Positions 52,037 through 61,721 of a DNA stretch of 64,000 nucleotides are shown piece after piece. Position numbers and translations under genes: made by a program. The stretch spans positions 868,421-932,420 of the forward strand of contig NZ_SADE01000002.1 in NCBI RefSeq assembly GCF_004005845.1. The letters are read 5' to 3'. Under the pieces are notes generated by a model. The model made no database searches. It was not told the origin of the DNA and was given only the letters and a program-made list of their open reading frames with translations. Origin of the DNA: Hwanghaeella grinnelliae (GTDB taxonomy: Bacteria > Pseudomonadota > Alphaproteobacteria > UBA8366 > Aestuariispiraceae). How positions within the stretch are numbered: position 1 is the first letter of the stretch; each line of letters opens with the position of its first letter.

Positions 52037-52993
52037 ATGCGCAATTTTCTGGATTTTGAACAACCGATTGCCGAACTGGAAGGCAAGATCGAAGAACTGC
52101 GCCACCTGGCCGATACGGGTGAGGTGAATATCGCCGACGAGGTCGGCAAGCTGCAGACAAAGGTCGATAGGTTGATCACGACGACCTACGCGAAATTGAC
52201 GCCCTGGCAGAAGGTTCAGGTGGCCCGGCACCCGGATCGCCCTCACTTCAAGAATTATGTGTCCCGGATGTTCACCGACTACCAACCCTTGTCGGGCGAC
52301 CGGTCGTTTGCCGATGACCATGCCATTCTCGGTGGGATAGGCCGGTTTCGCGGACGGTCCTGTGTCGTTATCGGCCATGAGAAGGGCGGCGATACGCAGG
52401 CGCGGATCAAGCATAATTTCGGAATGGCCCGCCCAGAAGGCTATCGCAAGGCGCAGCGGTTGATGGAACTGGCGGAGCGATTCCAGCTGCCCGTCATTAC
52501 CTTGGTTGATACGCCCGGTGCCTATCCCGGCGTCGGTGCCGAGGAACGCGGCCAATCTGAAGCCATCGCGCGGTCGATCGAGCTTTGCCTTAATATTCGT
52601 GTGCCCCTTGTCGCCACCATCATCGGCGAAGGGGGGTCGGGCGGGGCCATAGCTCTTGCAGCGGGCGATGCCGTCTTCATGCTGGAAAATTCAGTCTATT
52701 CCGTGATTTCGCCTGAAGGATGCGCCTCTATTCTATGGCGTAGCGCGGAAGAGGCACAAACCGCCGCCGAAGCTCTGCGCCTGACCGCGCAGGATCTGGA
52801 AAAGCTGAAAGTCATCGACAGGGTGATCAAGGAACCCGTCGGCGGCGCTCATCGCGAACCGGACGAGGCGGTCGATAAAGTCAGCGATGAGATAGAAGCG
52901 GCGCTGACCGATCTGTGCGCCATGGAGCCGGGCGCGCTGCGGGCGCGGCGGCGGGAAAAATTCCTGGCCATGGGCCGGCACGGTCTTTCCTGA
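52037..52993 (+). CDS. accA: Acetyl-CoA carboxylase carboxyltransferase subunit alpha
   Basis: A protein of 318 residues, the usual AccA length. It forms the carboxyltransferase with AccD and makes malonyl-CoA for fatty-acid synthesis. The N-terminal [11 protein letters not shown] helix, [32 protein letters not shown] and G-E-G-G-S-G-G-A are standard. The ATG at 52037 sits at the expected N-terminus. Confidence 0.97.
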   Translation: MRNFLDFEQPIAELEGKIEELRHLADTGEVNIADEVGKLQTKVDRLITTTYAKLTPWQKVQVARHPDRPHFKNYVSRMFTDYQPLSGDRSFADDHAILGGIGRFRGRSCVVIGHEKGGDTQARIKHNFGMARPEGYRKAQRLMELAERFQLPVITLVDTPGAYPGVGAEERGQSEAIARSIELCLNIRVPLVATIIGEGGSGGAIALAAGDAVFMLENSVYSVISPEGCASILWRSAEEAQTAAEALRLTAQDLEKLKVIDRVIKEPVGGAHREPDEAVDKVSDEIEAALTDLCAMEPGALRARRREKFLAMGRHGLS

Positions 52994-53107
52994 TCTCATA
53001 GATCTTGTTGCGATTTGAATTTCGGGATCCACGTCCGGCCCGATCTTGAACCGGCCGTCGCCGATCTGTGATTGGTCGGTGATCAAACCGGACGTTAGCG
53101 TGACGCC

Positions 53108-53725
53108 ATGAAACGTTTTTTCAGCACCGGACTGATCTGGCTCCTCTTCGTCATTCCCGCCGTGGGGACGGCGGGCTGGATTCTTTGGCGTGAAATCACT
53201 GAACCGAAGACCATTGCAGGGCCCGGCCTGATTCAGACCGATGCGGCAATCGGCGGTCCGATCACCCTGATCGGCGCGGACGGTCAGGAAGTGACGGAAG
53301 AAGCCTTCGCCGGCGGACCTGCCGTGATTTATTTCGGCTATACCTATTGTCCCGATGTCTGCCCCACCAGTCTGCAGACGATCACCGAAGCGCTGGATTT
53401 GTTGGGAAGCGAAGGCCAGGCGGTGACGCCGATTTTCATAACCGTCGACCCGAAACGGGATGGGACGGAGGTGGTCGGCGACTATGCGGCCGCCTTTCAC
53501 GAACAGATGGTCGGCCTAACAGGGCGTCCGGAACAGATTACCGCCGCCGCAAAGGCTTTCCGGGTTGTTTACCTTGCCAGGGATAAGGGACGCAGCGACG
53601 ACGACTATCTCGTCGATCACTCATCCTATTATTACTTGATGGATGCGAATTGGAACCTGGCGGCGGTGATGGCCCATGAAATCACCCCGGCACAAATGGC
53701 GGATGCAATTCGGCAATTGATGTAG
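53108..53725 (+). CDS. SCO1/SenC-family copper protein
   Basis: A protein of 205 residues. One N-terminal anchor helix (about 6-28) is followed by a periplasmic thioredoxin fold. The copper ligands are visible: Cys81 and Cys85 in C-P-D-V-C-P, and His171 in L-V-D-H-S-S-Y-Y-Y-L. SCO proteins deliver copper to the CuA site of cytochrome oxidase or act as thiol reductases. No oxidase genes are adjacent. It converges on a small membrane-protein gene 12 bp away. Confidence 0.92.
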   Translation: MKRFFSTGLIWLLFVIPAVGTAGWILWREITEPKTIAGPGLIQTDAAIGGPITLIGADGQEVTEEAFAGGPAVIYFGYTYCPDVCPTSLQTITEALDLLGSEGQAVTPIFITVDPKRDGTEVVGDYAAAFHEQMVGLTGRPEQITAAAKAFRVVYLARDKGRSDDDYLVDHSSYYYLMDANWNLAAVMAHEITPAQMADAIRQLM

Positions 53726-53737
53726 GCATGAAAGCGG

Positions 53738-53926
53738 TCAGAACCGACACATTTCGGCCATGTAGTTCATCGCGCTGTACATGGTGTCGTATCCGCTGGA
53801 AGCCAGGCCCGAGAAACCAGGGACGGTGAACAGCAGCACGACCACAAGCAGCACGGCCGCGGTCCCGGCAAGCGATACCAGGGTCAGTTTGTCCAGCTTG
53901 TTTCCGGAATGAGAATTGTTCTGCAT
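53738..53926 (-). CDS. Small single-TM protein, 62 aa
   Basis: A protein of 62 residues starting at M-Q-N-N-S-H-S-G. A polar N-terminus is followed by one hydrophobic helix (about 18-37, V-S-L-A-G-T-A-A-V-L-L-V-V-V-L-L-F). The C-terminal part is short and periplasmic or cytoplasmic, with Y-M-A-E-M-C-R-F at the end. No family is recognised. The longer frame to 54025 has an unlikely basic leader. Its position next to the SCO gene may or may not be meaningful. Confidence 0.5.
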   Translation of the reverse strand: MQNNSHSGNKLDKLTLVSLAGTAAVLLVVVLLFTVPGFSGLASSGYDTMYSAMNYMAEMCRF

Positions 53927-54146
53927 GACCGGATCATAGGCGATTGCGCAGCGTCGTGGAAGCCGCGGCTGGACTGATGTTTCAGTGGCAGCATACTTGC
54001 GGGTAGGTTGCCGAACCCTCATCATGCAGAGGAGTGAGTTCTAAGTTTGCGGCGCCGCTGCGGTAAGTTGTTTCGGTTAATGAATCTGGACGTTGAAGGA
54101 TCTCTGATGGCATTGGCGCTGTTTACTTTGCGCATGGTCGGTGCAC

Positions 54147-54161
54147 GGCCTTATCAAGGCC
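54147..54161 (+). promoter_or_regulatory. Short hairpin just before the Crp/Fnr-type gene
   Basis: GGCCTT-ATC-AAGGCC is a perfect 15-bp inverted repeat ending 7 bp before the ATG at 54169. It lies where a ribosome-binding site would be expected, and none is obvious, so translation control is possible. Confidence 0.35.
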
Positions 54162-54168
54162 GTCTCGG

Positions 54169-54846
54169 ATGATCGACGCCACGCGTTTACACGAAATCGC
54201 GGCCTGGTCCCGGGCGCTTGAGCCCGAGGCACTGGAGCGCGTGCGGACCGCCGCTGTCGAGCGACGCTATCCGGCCGGCGCGCTTGTCTGTGGGACCGGG
54301 CACAAGTTCGATCATTGGATGGGAGTTGCGGACGGCCTGTTGAAAATGAGGGCTATTTCCCGCGAGGGGAAAGAAGTCACCCTCAGCGGTGTTCACTCCG
54401 GCGGCTGGTTCGGGGAAGGAACGATCCTGAAGGACGAACTACGCCGATACGACATTGTAGCGATTCGGCCGTCCAGCCTGGCGATGATCGACCGGACAAC
54501 CTTCATGTGGCTGTTTGAAAATAGCGGCGCTTTCGCTCGTTTTCTTGTGGTGCAGATGAACGAACGGCTGGGTCATTTCATCGGTCTGCTGGAAAACGAC
54601 AGAATGCTGGATGCCACCGGCCGTGTCGCCCGCGCGGTGGCGATTATGTTCAATCCGGTCCTCTATCCCGATTCGGGACGGCATCTTGATCTGACCCAGG
54701 AAGAACTCGGTCTGTTGGCCGGCGTTTCCCGCCCGACGGCCAACCAAGCAATCCGCCAATTGCAGGCCCAAGGTCTGCTGCGGGCGGAGTACGGTGGCAT
54801 AACGGTCCTGAATCTGGATGGGCTGAAAACCTACGGTGCAGAATAA
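54169..54846 (+). CDS. Crp/Fnr-family transcriptional regulator
   Basis: A protein of 225 residues. The cyclic-nucleotide-binding-type barrel (about 15-125) is followed by a dimer helix and a C-terminal winged helix (about 150-220, L-T-Q-E-E-L-G-L-L-A-G-V-S-R-P-T-A-N-Q-A-I-R-Q-L). No Fnr-type Cys cluster is present (the only Cys is Cys41, in V-C-G-T-G-H), so it does not sense oxygen through an iron-sulfur cluster. The ligand is unknown. It precedes the acyl-CoA ligase/Liv operon and could control it. Confidence 0.9.
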   Translation: MIDATRLHEIAAWSRALEPEALERVRTAAVERRYPAGALVCGTGHKFDHWMGVADGLLKMRAISREGKEVTLSGVHSGGWFGEGTILKDELRRYDIVAIRPSSLAMIDRTTFMWLFENSGAFARFLVVQMNERLGHFIGLLENDRMLDATGRVARAVAIMFNPVLYPDSGRHLDLTQEELGLLAGVSRPTANQAIRQLQAQGLLRAEYGGITVLNLDGLKTYGAE

Positions 54847-55194
54847 TCATAGGTAGATTTAGTGGCCTGTTGGCGCATTTGGGTACCGCTAACCGATGGT
54901 TTTGCCACAAAAATTGCGTGAATTGTCGTCTGGTTGACAGATTATTCCGCGGCGCTTCAGTAAGCACTAGACTCCTTTTCCGCCGACATAGGAATTTGGG
55001 ACGATAAGCGGGGCCGCTCTAAGCCCGCGTTCGGTCCCTGATTCAGGGGGTTGGTAATGGGTCGCCGGCGCTAATTAAGAACTTGACGTGTGCCGGTAGG
55101 TGGGACGACTGTTGCGTCGTCATCACAAAAGTGGATGTTTTATGAACAGAGAGGCCCAATCAAAAAGAGGCCTTCGTTCAGGGAGGAGACAGGA
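54847..55194. other. Intergenic region, 348 bp
   Basis: No gene is seen. A TTGACA hexamer at 54934-54939 could be a -35 element for the ligase/Liv operon, but the matching -10 is weak. The last 15 bp carry the strong GGGAGGAG ribosome site of the ligase gene. Confidence 0.5.
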
Positions 55195-57180
55195 ATGTCG
55201 GCTGCGTCGGGCGCATCTGCGCTTCCCGATATAAAGACCTACGATACGTTCCCGAAACTGCTTCGGTATAATGCCGAGCATCGCGCGGACAAACCTGCTG
55301 CGCGCGAGAAAGATTTGGGGATATGGCAATCCTGGACCTGGTCCGAAGTGAAGGACGAGGTTTTCAGCGTCGCCGCCGGTTTGCTCGATATGGGCATCCA
55401 GCGCGGGGACCGTATTGCCATCATCGGGGATAATCGGCCCCGCCTCTATTGGATGATTGCGATTGCGCAGTCCGTCGGTGCCGTGCCGGTGCCGATCTAT
55501 CAGGATTCCGTTGCCGATGAGATGAAGTTTCCGCTGGAACACGCGGAAGTGCGCTTCGCGCTCGCCGAGGATCAGGAGCAGGTCGACAAGCTCATTTACC
55601 TGAAGCAGCATCTCTCGACTCTCGAATATGTCATTTTCGACGACAAACGCGGGATACGCGACTACACCGAGGACTTCCTCTACGACTATGAGGACGTTCG
55701 TCAACGCGGCCGGGAATACCTTGCGAAGAATCCCGGCGCGGTCGATGCGGAGGTGGACAAGGGCAAGGGCGACGACGTCTGCATCATCCCCTATACCTCC
55801 GGGACGACGGGCAACCCGAAAGGCGTGCTGCTGACCTACGACAACATGTTGCAGGCGGCTTATGCGGGTGTCGTCTTCGAAGGCCTCCGGGAAAGCGACC
55901 AGGTGCTCGCCTATCTGCCGTTGGCGTGGATTGGCGACACGGCGTTCTCTTTCGCACAATCCTATATCGCCGGCTTCTGCGTGGCCTGCCCGGAAAGTTC
56001 CGACACGGTTCTGACCGATCTTCGGGAACTCGGCCCCAGCTATTTCTTCGCGCCGCCGCGGATTTTCGAAAACATCCTGACCCAGGTGTCGATCCGAATT
56101 GAAGACGCCGGCAAGATGAAGCGTGGCATGTTCCACTATTTCATGAAGATCGCGCGGAAGGTCGGTGTTCAGATTCTGGAAGGCAAGCCGGTCTCGTTTA
56201 CAGACCGCCTGCTTTATGGCTTGGGCGAAATCCTCGTTTACGGTCCGCTGAAGAATGTGCTTGGCCTCAGCCGCGTGCGGATCGGCTATACGGCCGGGGA
56301 AGCAATCGGGCCGGATATTTTCGATTTCTACCGCTCCATCGGCATCAACTTGAAGCAGCTCTACGGGTCGACGGAAACGTCGGTTTTCGTCACCATCCAG
56401 CCTGACGGTCAGATCAAGGCGGATACGGTCGGCGTTCCGTTGGAAGGCGTCGAGATCATGATCGACGACAGCGGCGAACTGCTGATCAAAAGCCCCGGTA
56501 TCTTCAAGGAATACTTCAAGAACCCGGAGGCGACCGAAGAGGCGAAGACCGGCGGCTGGTTCCATACGGGTGATGCCGGTTTCCTGGACGAAGACGGGCA
56601 CCTGAAAATCATCGACCGCGCCAAGGATGTCGGCAAACTGAAGGACGGATCGCTCTTCGCGCCGAAATATATCGAGAACAAATTGAAGTTCTTCCCGGAA
56701 ATCCGCGAGGCCGTCGCCATCGGGAACGGGCGGGATTACTGCGCTGCCCTGATCAACATCGATCCGGAAGCGGTCGGCAACTGGGCAGAACGAAACAACA
56801 TCGCCTATGCGTCGTATCAGGAACTGGCGGCCCTGCCGAAGATCTACCAGATGGTCTCCGAGCACGTCGCGCAGGTGAACAAGGATCTTGCCGCCGAAGA
56901 GCGCGTCGCCGGATCGCAGATCAAGCGGTTCCTGATTCTGCACAAGCTTCTCGATGCCGATGATGGCGAGTTGACGCGTACCAGCAAGGTTCGCCGCAGC
57001 TTCATCGCGGACAAATACGGTCCGTTGATCGACGGTTTGTATTCCGACGCGTCTACGGCGTCGATCGAAACCGAAATCACTTTCGAAGACGGTCGAAAAG
57101 GAACGCTGAAGGCGGACCTCCAGATCGTGGACGCAGAGACCGTGTCTCCGTCCGCCAGCTTCAGCCAAGCCGCGGAGTAG
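55195..57180 (+). CDS. AMP-binding acyl-CoA synthetase (long-chain FadD15/ACSL-like)
   Basis: A protein of 661 residues. The phosphate loop is I-P-Y-T-S-G-T-T-G-N-P-K-G (about 199-211), with Y-G-S-T-E-T and G-W-F-H-T-G-D-A-G later, and I-D-R-A-K-D as the hinge. The length and the K-L-K-D-G-S-L-F-A-P-K segment place it in the long-chain acyl-CoA synthetase group. It would convert an imported acid to its CoA ester. The ATG at 55195 follows GGGAGGAG; the longer frame to 55090 has no better start. It is 7 bp before livG. Confidence 0.92.
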   Translation: MSAASGASALPDIKTYDTFPKLLRYNAEHRADKPAAREKDLGIWQSWTWSEVKDEVFSVAAGLLDMGIQRGDRIAIIGDNRPRLYWMIAIAQSVGAVPVPIYQDSVADEMKFPLEHAEVRFALAEDQEQVDKLIYLKQHLSTLEYVIFDDKRGIRDYTEDFLYDYEDVRQRGREYLAKNPGAVDAEVDKGKGDDVCIIPYTSGTTGNPKGVLLTYDNMLQAAYAGVVFEGLRESDQVLAYLPLAWIGDTAFSFAQSYIAGFCVACPESSDTVLTDLRELGPSYFFAPPRIFENILTQVSIRIEDAGKMKRGMFHYFMKIARKVGVQILEGKPVSFTDRLLYGLGEILVYGPLKNVLGLSRVRIGYTAGEAIGPDIFDFYRSIGINLKQLYGSTETSVFVTIQPDGQIKADTVGVPLEGVEIMIDDSGELLIKSPGIFKEYFKNPEATEEAKTGGWFHTGDAGFLDEDGHLKIIDRAKDVGKLKDGSLFAPKYIENKLKFFPEIREAVAIGNGRDYCAALINIDPEAVGNWAERNNIAYASYQELAALPKIYQMVSEHVAQVNKDLAAEERVAGSQIKRFLILHKLLDADDGELTRTSKVRRSFIADKYGPLIDGLYSDASTASIETEITFEDGRKGTLKADLQIVDAETVSPSASFSQAAE

Positions 57181-57187
57181 AGTTCAA

Positions 57188-57988
57188 GTGACAGTCACGG
57201 ATCAACAGAGCCGCATCGGCGAGCAAATCCTGCACGCAGAGAATATCACCCTCGGCTTTGGCGGGGTGAAGGCACTGAACGATATCAGTTTCGACATCCG
57301 TAAGGGCGAAATCCGCTCGATCATCGGACCGAACGGCGCCGGCAAGTCATCGATGCTGAACGTCATAAACGGCTTTTATCAGCCGCAGGAAGGGACAATT
57401 CACTTCAAGGGCGTTCCCTATCGTCCGATGCGGCCCTACCTCGCCGCGTCGAACGGGATTGCTCGGACCTTCCAGAACATCGCGCTGTTCCGCGGGATGT
57501 CGACATTGGACAACATCATGACCGGCCGGGTCTTGAAGATGAAGGCCAGCTTGATCGAACAGGCGTTCTACGTGCTGCGCGGCAAGAAGGAAGAGCTCGA
57601 ACATCGGGAGCACGTGGAAAAGGTCATCGACTTTCTGGAGATCCAGGCGATCCGCCGCACGCCGGTCGGCCGCCTTCCCTATGGGTTGCAGAAGCGCGTT
57701 GAGTTGGGCCGGGCCTTGGCGGCGGAGCCGGACTTGTTGCTGCTCGACGAACCGATGGCCGGGATGAACCTGGAAGAAAAAGAAGATATGTCGCGCTTCA
57801 TCGTTGATGTGAACGAGCAATTCGGCACCACAATCGCGCTTATCGAACATGACATGAGCGTGGTCATGGATCTCAGCGACCGTGTGGTCGTGCTGGATTA
57901 TGGCCGGAAACTGGCGGACGGAACGCCGGATGAAGTGCGGGGCGACCAAGCGGTCATCGACGCTTATCTGGGGGTGACCCATGAATAG
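57188..57988 (+). CDS. livG: Branched-chain-type ABC transporter ATP-binding protein (LivG-like)
   Basis: A protein of 266 residues. Walker A is G-P-N-G-A-G-K-S-S (about 49-57), the signature-like L-P-Y-G-L-Q-K-R-V-E-L-G-R-A-L precedes Walker B L-L-L-L-D-E-P-M-A-G-M-N, and the switch His is in L-I-E-H-D-M-S. These are the LivG hallmarks. It powers the inner-membrane importer together with LivF. The GTG start at 57188 is close behind the ligase stop. Confidence 0.92.
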   Translation: MTVTDQQSRIGEQILHAENITLGFGGVKALNDISFDIRKGEIRSIIGPNGAGKSSMLNVINGFYQPQEGTIHFKGVPYRPMRPYLAASNGIARTFQNIALFRGMSTLDNIMTGRVLKMKASLIEQAFYVLRGKKEELEHREHVEKVIDFLEIQAIRRTPVGRLPYGLQKRVELGRALAAEPDLLLLDEPMAGMNLEEKEDMSRFIVDVNEQFGTTIALIEHDMSVVMDLSDRVVVLDYGRKLADGTPDEVRGDQAVIDAYLGVTHE

Positions 57989-58059
57989 GCATTCTTTGTT
58001 CCGCCGCTGCCGCGCTCGCCGCAACCGCGCAATAGTGATCGCTTAGAAGGGCTGTACCG

Positions 58060-58995
58060 ATGGAATTCCTGCAAAGCATCTTCGTGACACCCTTCGTCGA
58101 AATCGTCGACAGTCCGTATTTCTTCTTCGAAGTCTTCTTCGGCGGGTTGATGGCCGGTGTCATGTATTCGCTCGTCGCGCTCGGTTTCGTGCTGATCTTC
58201 AAGGCGTCGGGCGTGTTCAACTTTTCCCAGGGTGTGATGGTTCTCTTCGCCGCCCTGAACTTCGTCGGTTTGCTGGAACACGGTGTGCCGATCTGGCTCG
58301 CCTTCTTGATCACAATGGCGATCATGACCGCGCTCGCTTTCGCGGTGGAGCGATTGGTCCTTCGGCACCTAGTGAACCAAGAACCGATCATCCTGTTTAT
58401 GGCGACGATCGGTTTGGCCTTCTTCCTGGAAGGCTTTGGGGAAACCCTGTGGGGGTCCGAGATCAAACCGCTGGAAGTCGGAATTCCGAACGATGTCTGG
58501 TTCATGGGCGATGCGATGATCCAACAGGCGGATGTCTTTGCCGCGGTTGTCGCCGGGGCCATGGTCACCGTTCTGGCTCTGTTTTTTCATTACACGCGGG
58601 TTGGCCGGGCGCTGCGCGCCGTGGCCGATGACCACCAGGCGGCTCTTTCCATCGGTATTCCCTTGAATCACATCTGGATCATCGTCTGGGCTGTGGCCGG
58701 GGTTGTGGCCCTGGTGGCCGGCATTTTGTGGGGCTCGAAACTGGGCGTCCAATTCTCGCTGTCGGTCATTGCGCTGAAGGCGCTGCCGGTTTTGATCCTG
58801 GGCGGATTCACATCCATCCCGGGCGCCATCATCGGCGGCCTGATCATCGGTGCGGGCGAGAAGGTGGCCGAGGTTTATTGGGGCAGTGTGTTCGGCGGCG
58901 CGATCGAAGAATGGTTCGCCTATATCGTTGCATTGGTCTTCTTGTTCTTCCGTCCCCAGGGGCTGTTCGGGGACAAGATCATCGAGCGGGTTTAG
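58060..58995 (+). CDS. livH: Branched-chain-type ABC permease (LivH-like)
   Basis: A protein of 311 residues with about eight hydrophobic helices. G-L-M-A-G-V-M-Y-S-L-V-A-L-G-F-V-L-I-F-K-A-S-G-V-F-N-F-S-Q-G is the diagnostic LivH N-terminal segment, and R-A-V-A-D-D-x-x-A-A-x-x-x-G-I is the EAA-type loop that contacts the ATPase. G-A-I-I-G-G-L-I-I-G-A-G-E follows. It forms one half of the membrane channel. Confidence 0.93.
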   Translation: MEFLQSIFVTPFVEIVDSPYFFFEVFFGGLMAGVMYSLVALGFVLIFKASGVFNFSQGVMVLFAALNFVGLLEHGVPIWLAFLITMAIMTALAFAVERLVLRHLVNQEPIILFMATIGLAFFLEGFGETLWGSEIKPLEVGIPNDVWFMGDAMIQQADVFAAVVAGAMVTVLALFFHYTRVGRALRAVADDHQAALSIGIPLNHIWIIVWAVAGVVALVAGILWGSKLGVQFSLSVIALKALPVLILGGFTSIPGAIIGGLIIGAGEKVAEVYWGSVFGGAIEEWFAYIVALVFLFFRPQGLFGDKIIERV

Positions 58996-59077
58996 CGATG
59001 CGGTGCGGTGATCGGTCGGGTTTCGTGAAGTTTTTGCCCATCAACGGGGCGGTTATTGAAGTAGGAGGGCGTTTCGC

Positions 59078-60154
59078 ATGATCTATCGCGAGGCGGGCGT
59101 ATTCAAAACCAGTTACGACGCGGATATGGCGCTGTTGCCGATCCCGATGGACAAGTATTTCGTCATCGCGGTCACGCTGTTCGCGGTAATCGTCGTTCCC
59201 TTTATCAGCAACGAGTACTGGCTGGGGTCGATCCTGGTGCCGGTGCTGATCCTGTCGATCGCGGCGATCGGGTTGAATATTCTGACGGGCTATGCCGGGC
59301 AGGTTTCGCTCGGCACCGGGGCTTTCATGGCGGCCGGCGCCTATATGGGATACAAGTTCGTCACGGCCTTCCCGGACGTCAATATCATCTTCGGCATCCT
59401 CGCCGGCGGCGTTTCATCGGCCATGATCGGCATTGTCTTTGGGGCGCCCAGTCTGCGGATCAAGGGCTTCTACCTGGCGGTGACGACGCTGGCGGCGCAA
59501 TTCTTCCTGATATGGCTGTTCCAGAAGCAGCCCTGGTTCGTGAACTATTCGATTTCCGGCGTGCCGACGGCGCCGCCGCGTGAAATCTTCGGTATTCTCG
59601 TGACTGGGGCCGAAGCCTCCGCCACGGCGCGCTATGTCTTTGTCGTTTGCTTTACCATTGCCCTTGCTTGGATCGCCCGGAATCTCGTCCGAGGTCGGGT
59701 CGGGCGGACCTGGATGGCAATTCGCGACATGGACATCGCTGCGGAATTGATCGGCATTCGGCCGTTGCAAACGAAGTTGAGCGCCTTTGCGATCAGCTCC
59801 TTCTATTGCGGCGTCGCCGGTGCGCTTTGGGCGTTCTGCTACATCAACACGGTCGAACCGTCGGCCTTCGACATCAACCGGTCCTTCCAGATCCTGTTCA
59901 TGGTCATCGTCGGTGGTTTGGGCAGCATCCTTGGCAGCTTCCTGGGCGCGGCATTCATCTTCACTCTACCGATCTTCCTGAACAATTTCTTCGGGGTACT
60001 CGGCCTGGATGTGTCGACCGCGACGATCAGGCATATCGAGTTCATGGTTTTCGGTGGCCTCATCGTGTTCTTCCTCATCGTTGAACCCCACGGTCTGGCG
60101 CGGCTATGGGCGCTTGCAAAGGAGAAATTGCGGATGTGGCCGTTCCCTTATTGA
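59078..60154 (+). CDS. livM: Branched-chain-type ABC permease (LivM-like)
   Basis: A protein of 358 residues with about nine to ten hydrophobic helices. L-N-I-L-T-G-Y-A-G-Q-V-S-L-G-T-G-A-F-M-A-A-G-A-Y and R-D-M-D-I-A-A-E-L-I-G-I are LivM motifs. The N-terminal 25 residues are polar and unusual, containing a Y-D-A-D-M-A-L stretch. GTAGGAGG precedes the ATG at 59078. It pairs with LivH. Confidence 0.93.
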   Translation: MIYREAGVFKTSYDADMALLPIPMDKYFVIAVTLFAVIVVPFISNEYWLGSILVPVLILSIAAIGLNILTGYAGQVSLGTGAFMAAGAYMGYKFVTAFPDVNIIFGILAGGVSSAMIGIVFGAPSLRIKGFYLAVTTLAAQFFLIWLFQKQPWFVNYSISGVPTAPPREIFGILVTGAEASATARYVFVVCFTIALAWIARNLVRGRVGRTWMAIRDMDIAAELIGIRPLQTKLSAFAISSFYCGVAGALWAFCYINTVEPSAFDINRSFQILFMVIVGGLGSILGSFLGAAFIFTLPIFLNNFFGVLGLDVSTATIRHIEFMVFGGLIVFFLIVEPHGLARLWALAKEKLRMWPFPY

Positions 60155-60359
60155 TGCGTTTTCACGTGTCGAAGGAACGGTCTACACTGCGCATTAAGGA
60201 CTGGCGTTATCGCGATGGGCACTCGCGGCGGCGTCTTTGAAAGGCCTTAGAGCAATGTACGAACCCTCGCGCCCTAACAACGAGGGGGGATTATGGAAAC
60301 CAAGGTGCAAGGGTCGCAAAGGCCCAGCCTTGTTGGATTGAACAGAAGGAGGAAAGTCC

Positions 60360-61673
60360 ATGGAATTCCGTAAAATGGCATTGGCCGCGGTGGCTTCCGC
60401 CGTCGGCCTGGCGGGTATCGCGGCGACGGCATATGCCGATCAGCCGATCCCGGCGCTGGTATACCGTACCGGTGCGTATGCGCCGAGCGGCATCCCGCTG
60501 GCGAACGGTTATCTCGACTATTTCGCAATGATCAACGAACGCGATGGCGGCGTGAACGGCGTTCCGCTGGCGGTGGAAGAATGTGACACGGGCTATGCGA
60601 CCGACCGTGGCGTCGAATGCTATGACCGTACGAAGGGCACCGGTGGCGGCGCCACGGTGTACAGCCCATGGTCGACCGGCATTACCTACGCGCTGATCGA
60701 AAAGGCGACCAACGACAAGATTCCGATCCTGTCGATGGGGTATGGCCGGACCAGTGCCGCGAACGGCAAGGTCTTCCCCTATGTCTTCAACTTCCCGGCA
60801 ACCTATTGGAGCCAGGCGACCTCGGTCGTTCAGTATATCGCCAATGAAGCTGGTGGTCTGGACAAGCTGAAAGGCATGCGTTTCGCCTACATCTACCTGG
60901 ATCACCCCTATGGTAAGGAACCGATCCCGACGCTGGACGTCCTGGCGGAAAAATTCGGGTTCACCTACGACAAATACCCGGTTCCGCCGGCGTCGATGAC
61001 CGAACAGAAGTCGATCTGGTTGCAGATCCGCAAGACCAAGCCCGACTATGCCATCATGTGGGGTTGGGGTGCGATGAACGGCACGGCCGTTCGTGAAGCG
61101 TCCAACATCCGTTTCCCGATGGAAAAATTCATCGGTAACTGGTGGTCCGGCGGCAATGACGCGGTCGTCCCGGCCGGCAAAGGCTCCATCGGCTATAAAT
61201 CCGCTACCTTCCACGGTGTCGGTACCGGCTTCGACGCTTACAAGGATGTCGAAGCGATGTATGCGGCCGGCAAGGGTTCTTCCGCTGACAAGGCAGAGCA
61301 CAACAATCCGCTCTGGGCTCGTGGTTTCGCCAATGCTGCGTATATCGTCGAAGCCATCCGTACGGCGCAGGCCAAGTTCGGCAACCGTCAGATCTCCGGC
61401 GAAGAAATGCGCTGGGGTCTGGAGAACCTGGATCTGAGCGAAGAACGGATCGCGGAAATGGGCATGACGGGCTATATCCCGCCGCTCAAGATCACCTGTG
61501 AAAACCATGAGGGCGACAATCCGGCCATCCTGGTTCAGCAGTGGAAGGGCGACAAGTGGGAGATCATCTCCGATTGGGTGCCCGCGATGACCGAGGTTGT
61601 CGCCCCGCTGATCGAGCAGGATTCCGCTCAGTATGCATCGGAAAACAACATCACCCCGCGGTCGTGCAACTAA
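60360..61673 (+). CDS. ABC transporter substrate-binding protein (LivK-like)
   Basis: A protein of 437 residues. A Sec signal peptide (K-M-A-L-A-A-V-A-S-A-V-G-L-A-G-I-A-A-T-A-Y-A-D) is followed by a type I periplasmic binding fold (Y-R-T-G-A-Y-A-P-S-G-I-P-L-A-N-G at the start). It is longer than E. coli LivK (369), and members of this size are often tied to aromatic or other acids rather than branched amino acids. GAAGGAGG precedes the ATG. Encoded between LivM and LivF, so it delivers to this importer. Confidence 0.9.
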   Translation: MEFRKMALAAVASAVGLAGIAATAYADQPIPALVYRTGAYAPSGIPLANGYLDYFAMINERDGGVNGVPLAVEECDTGYATDRGVECYDRTKGTGGGATVYSPWSTGITYALIEKATNDKIPILSMGYGRTSAANGKVFPYVFNFPATYWSQATSVVQYIANEAGGLDKLKGMRFAYIYLDHPYGKEPIPTLDVLAEKFGFTYDKYPVPPASMTEQKSIWLQIRKTKPDYAIMWGWGAMNGTAVREASNIRFPMEKFIGNWWSGGNDAVVPAGKGSIGYKSATFHGVGTGFDAYKDVEAMYAAGKGSSADKAEHNNPLWARGFANAAYIVEAIRTAQAKFGNRQISGEEMRWGLENLDLSEERIAEMGMTGYIPPLKITCENHEGDNPAILVQQWKGDKWEIISDWVPAMTEVVAPLIEQDSAQYASENNITPRSCN

Positions 61674-61721
61674 GCGACCGTCGGTTAAGTAACCGGTTGA
61701 TTCGACTGGAGGTACAGTCCC

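Noticed and set aside
55123-57168. 681-codon open frame on the minus strand, antisense to the acyl-CoA ligase
   Set aside because: It mirrors the coding strand exactly, has no ribosome site and gives a His/Arg/Asp-rich product with no domain. Long antisense frames are expected in GC-rich genes with strong codon bias.
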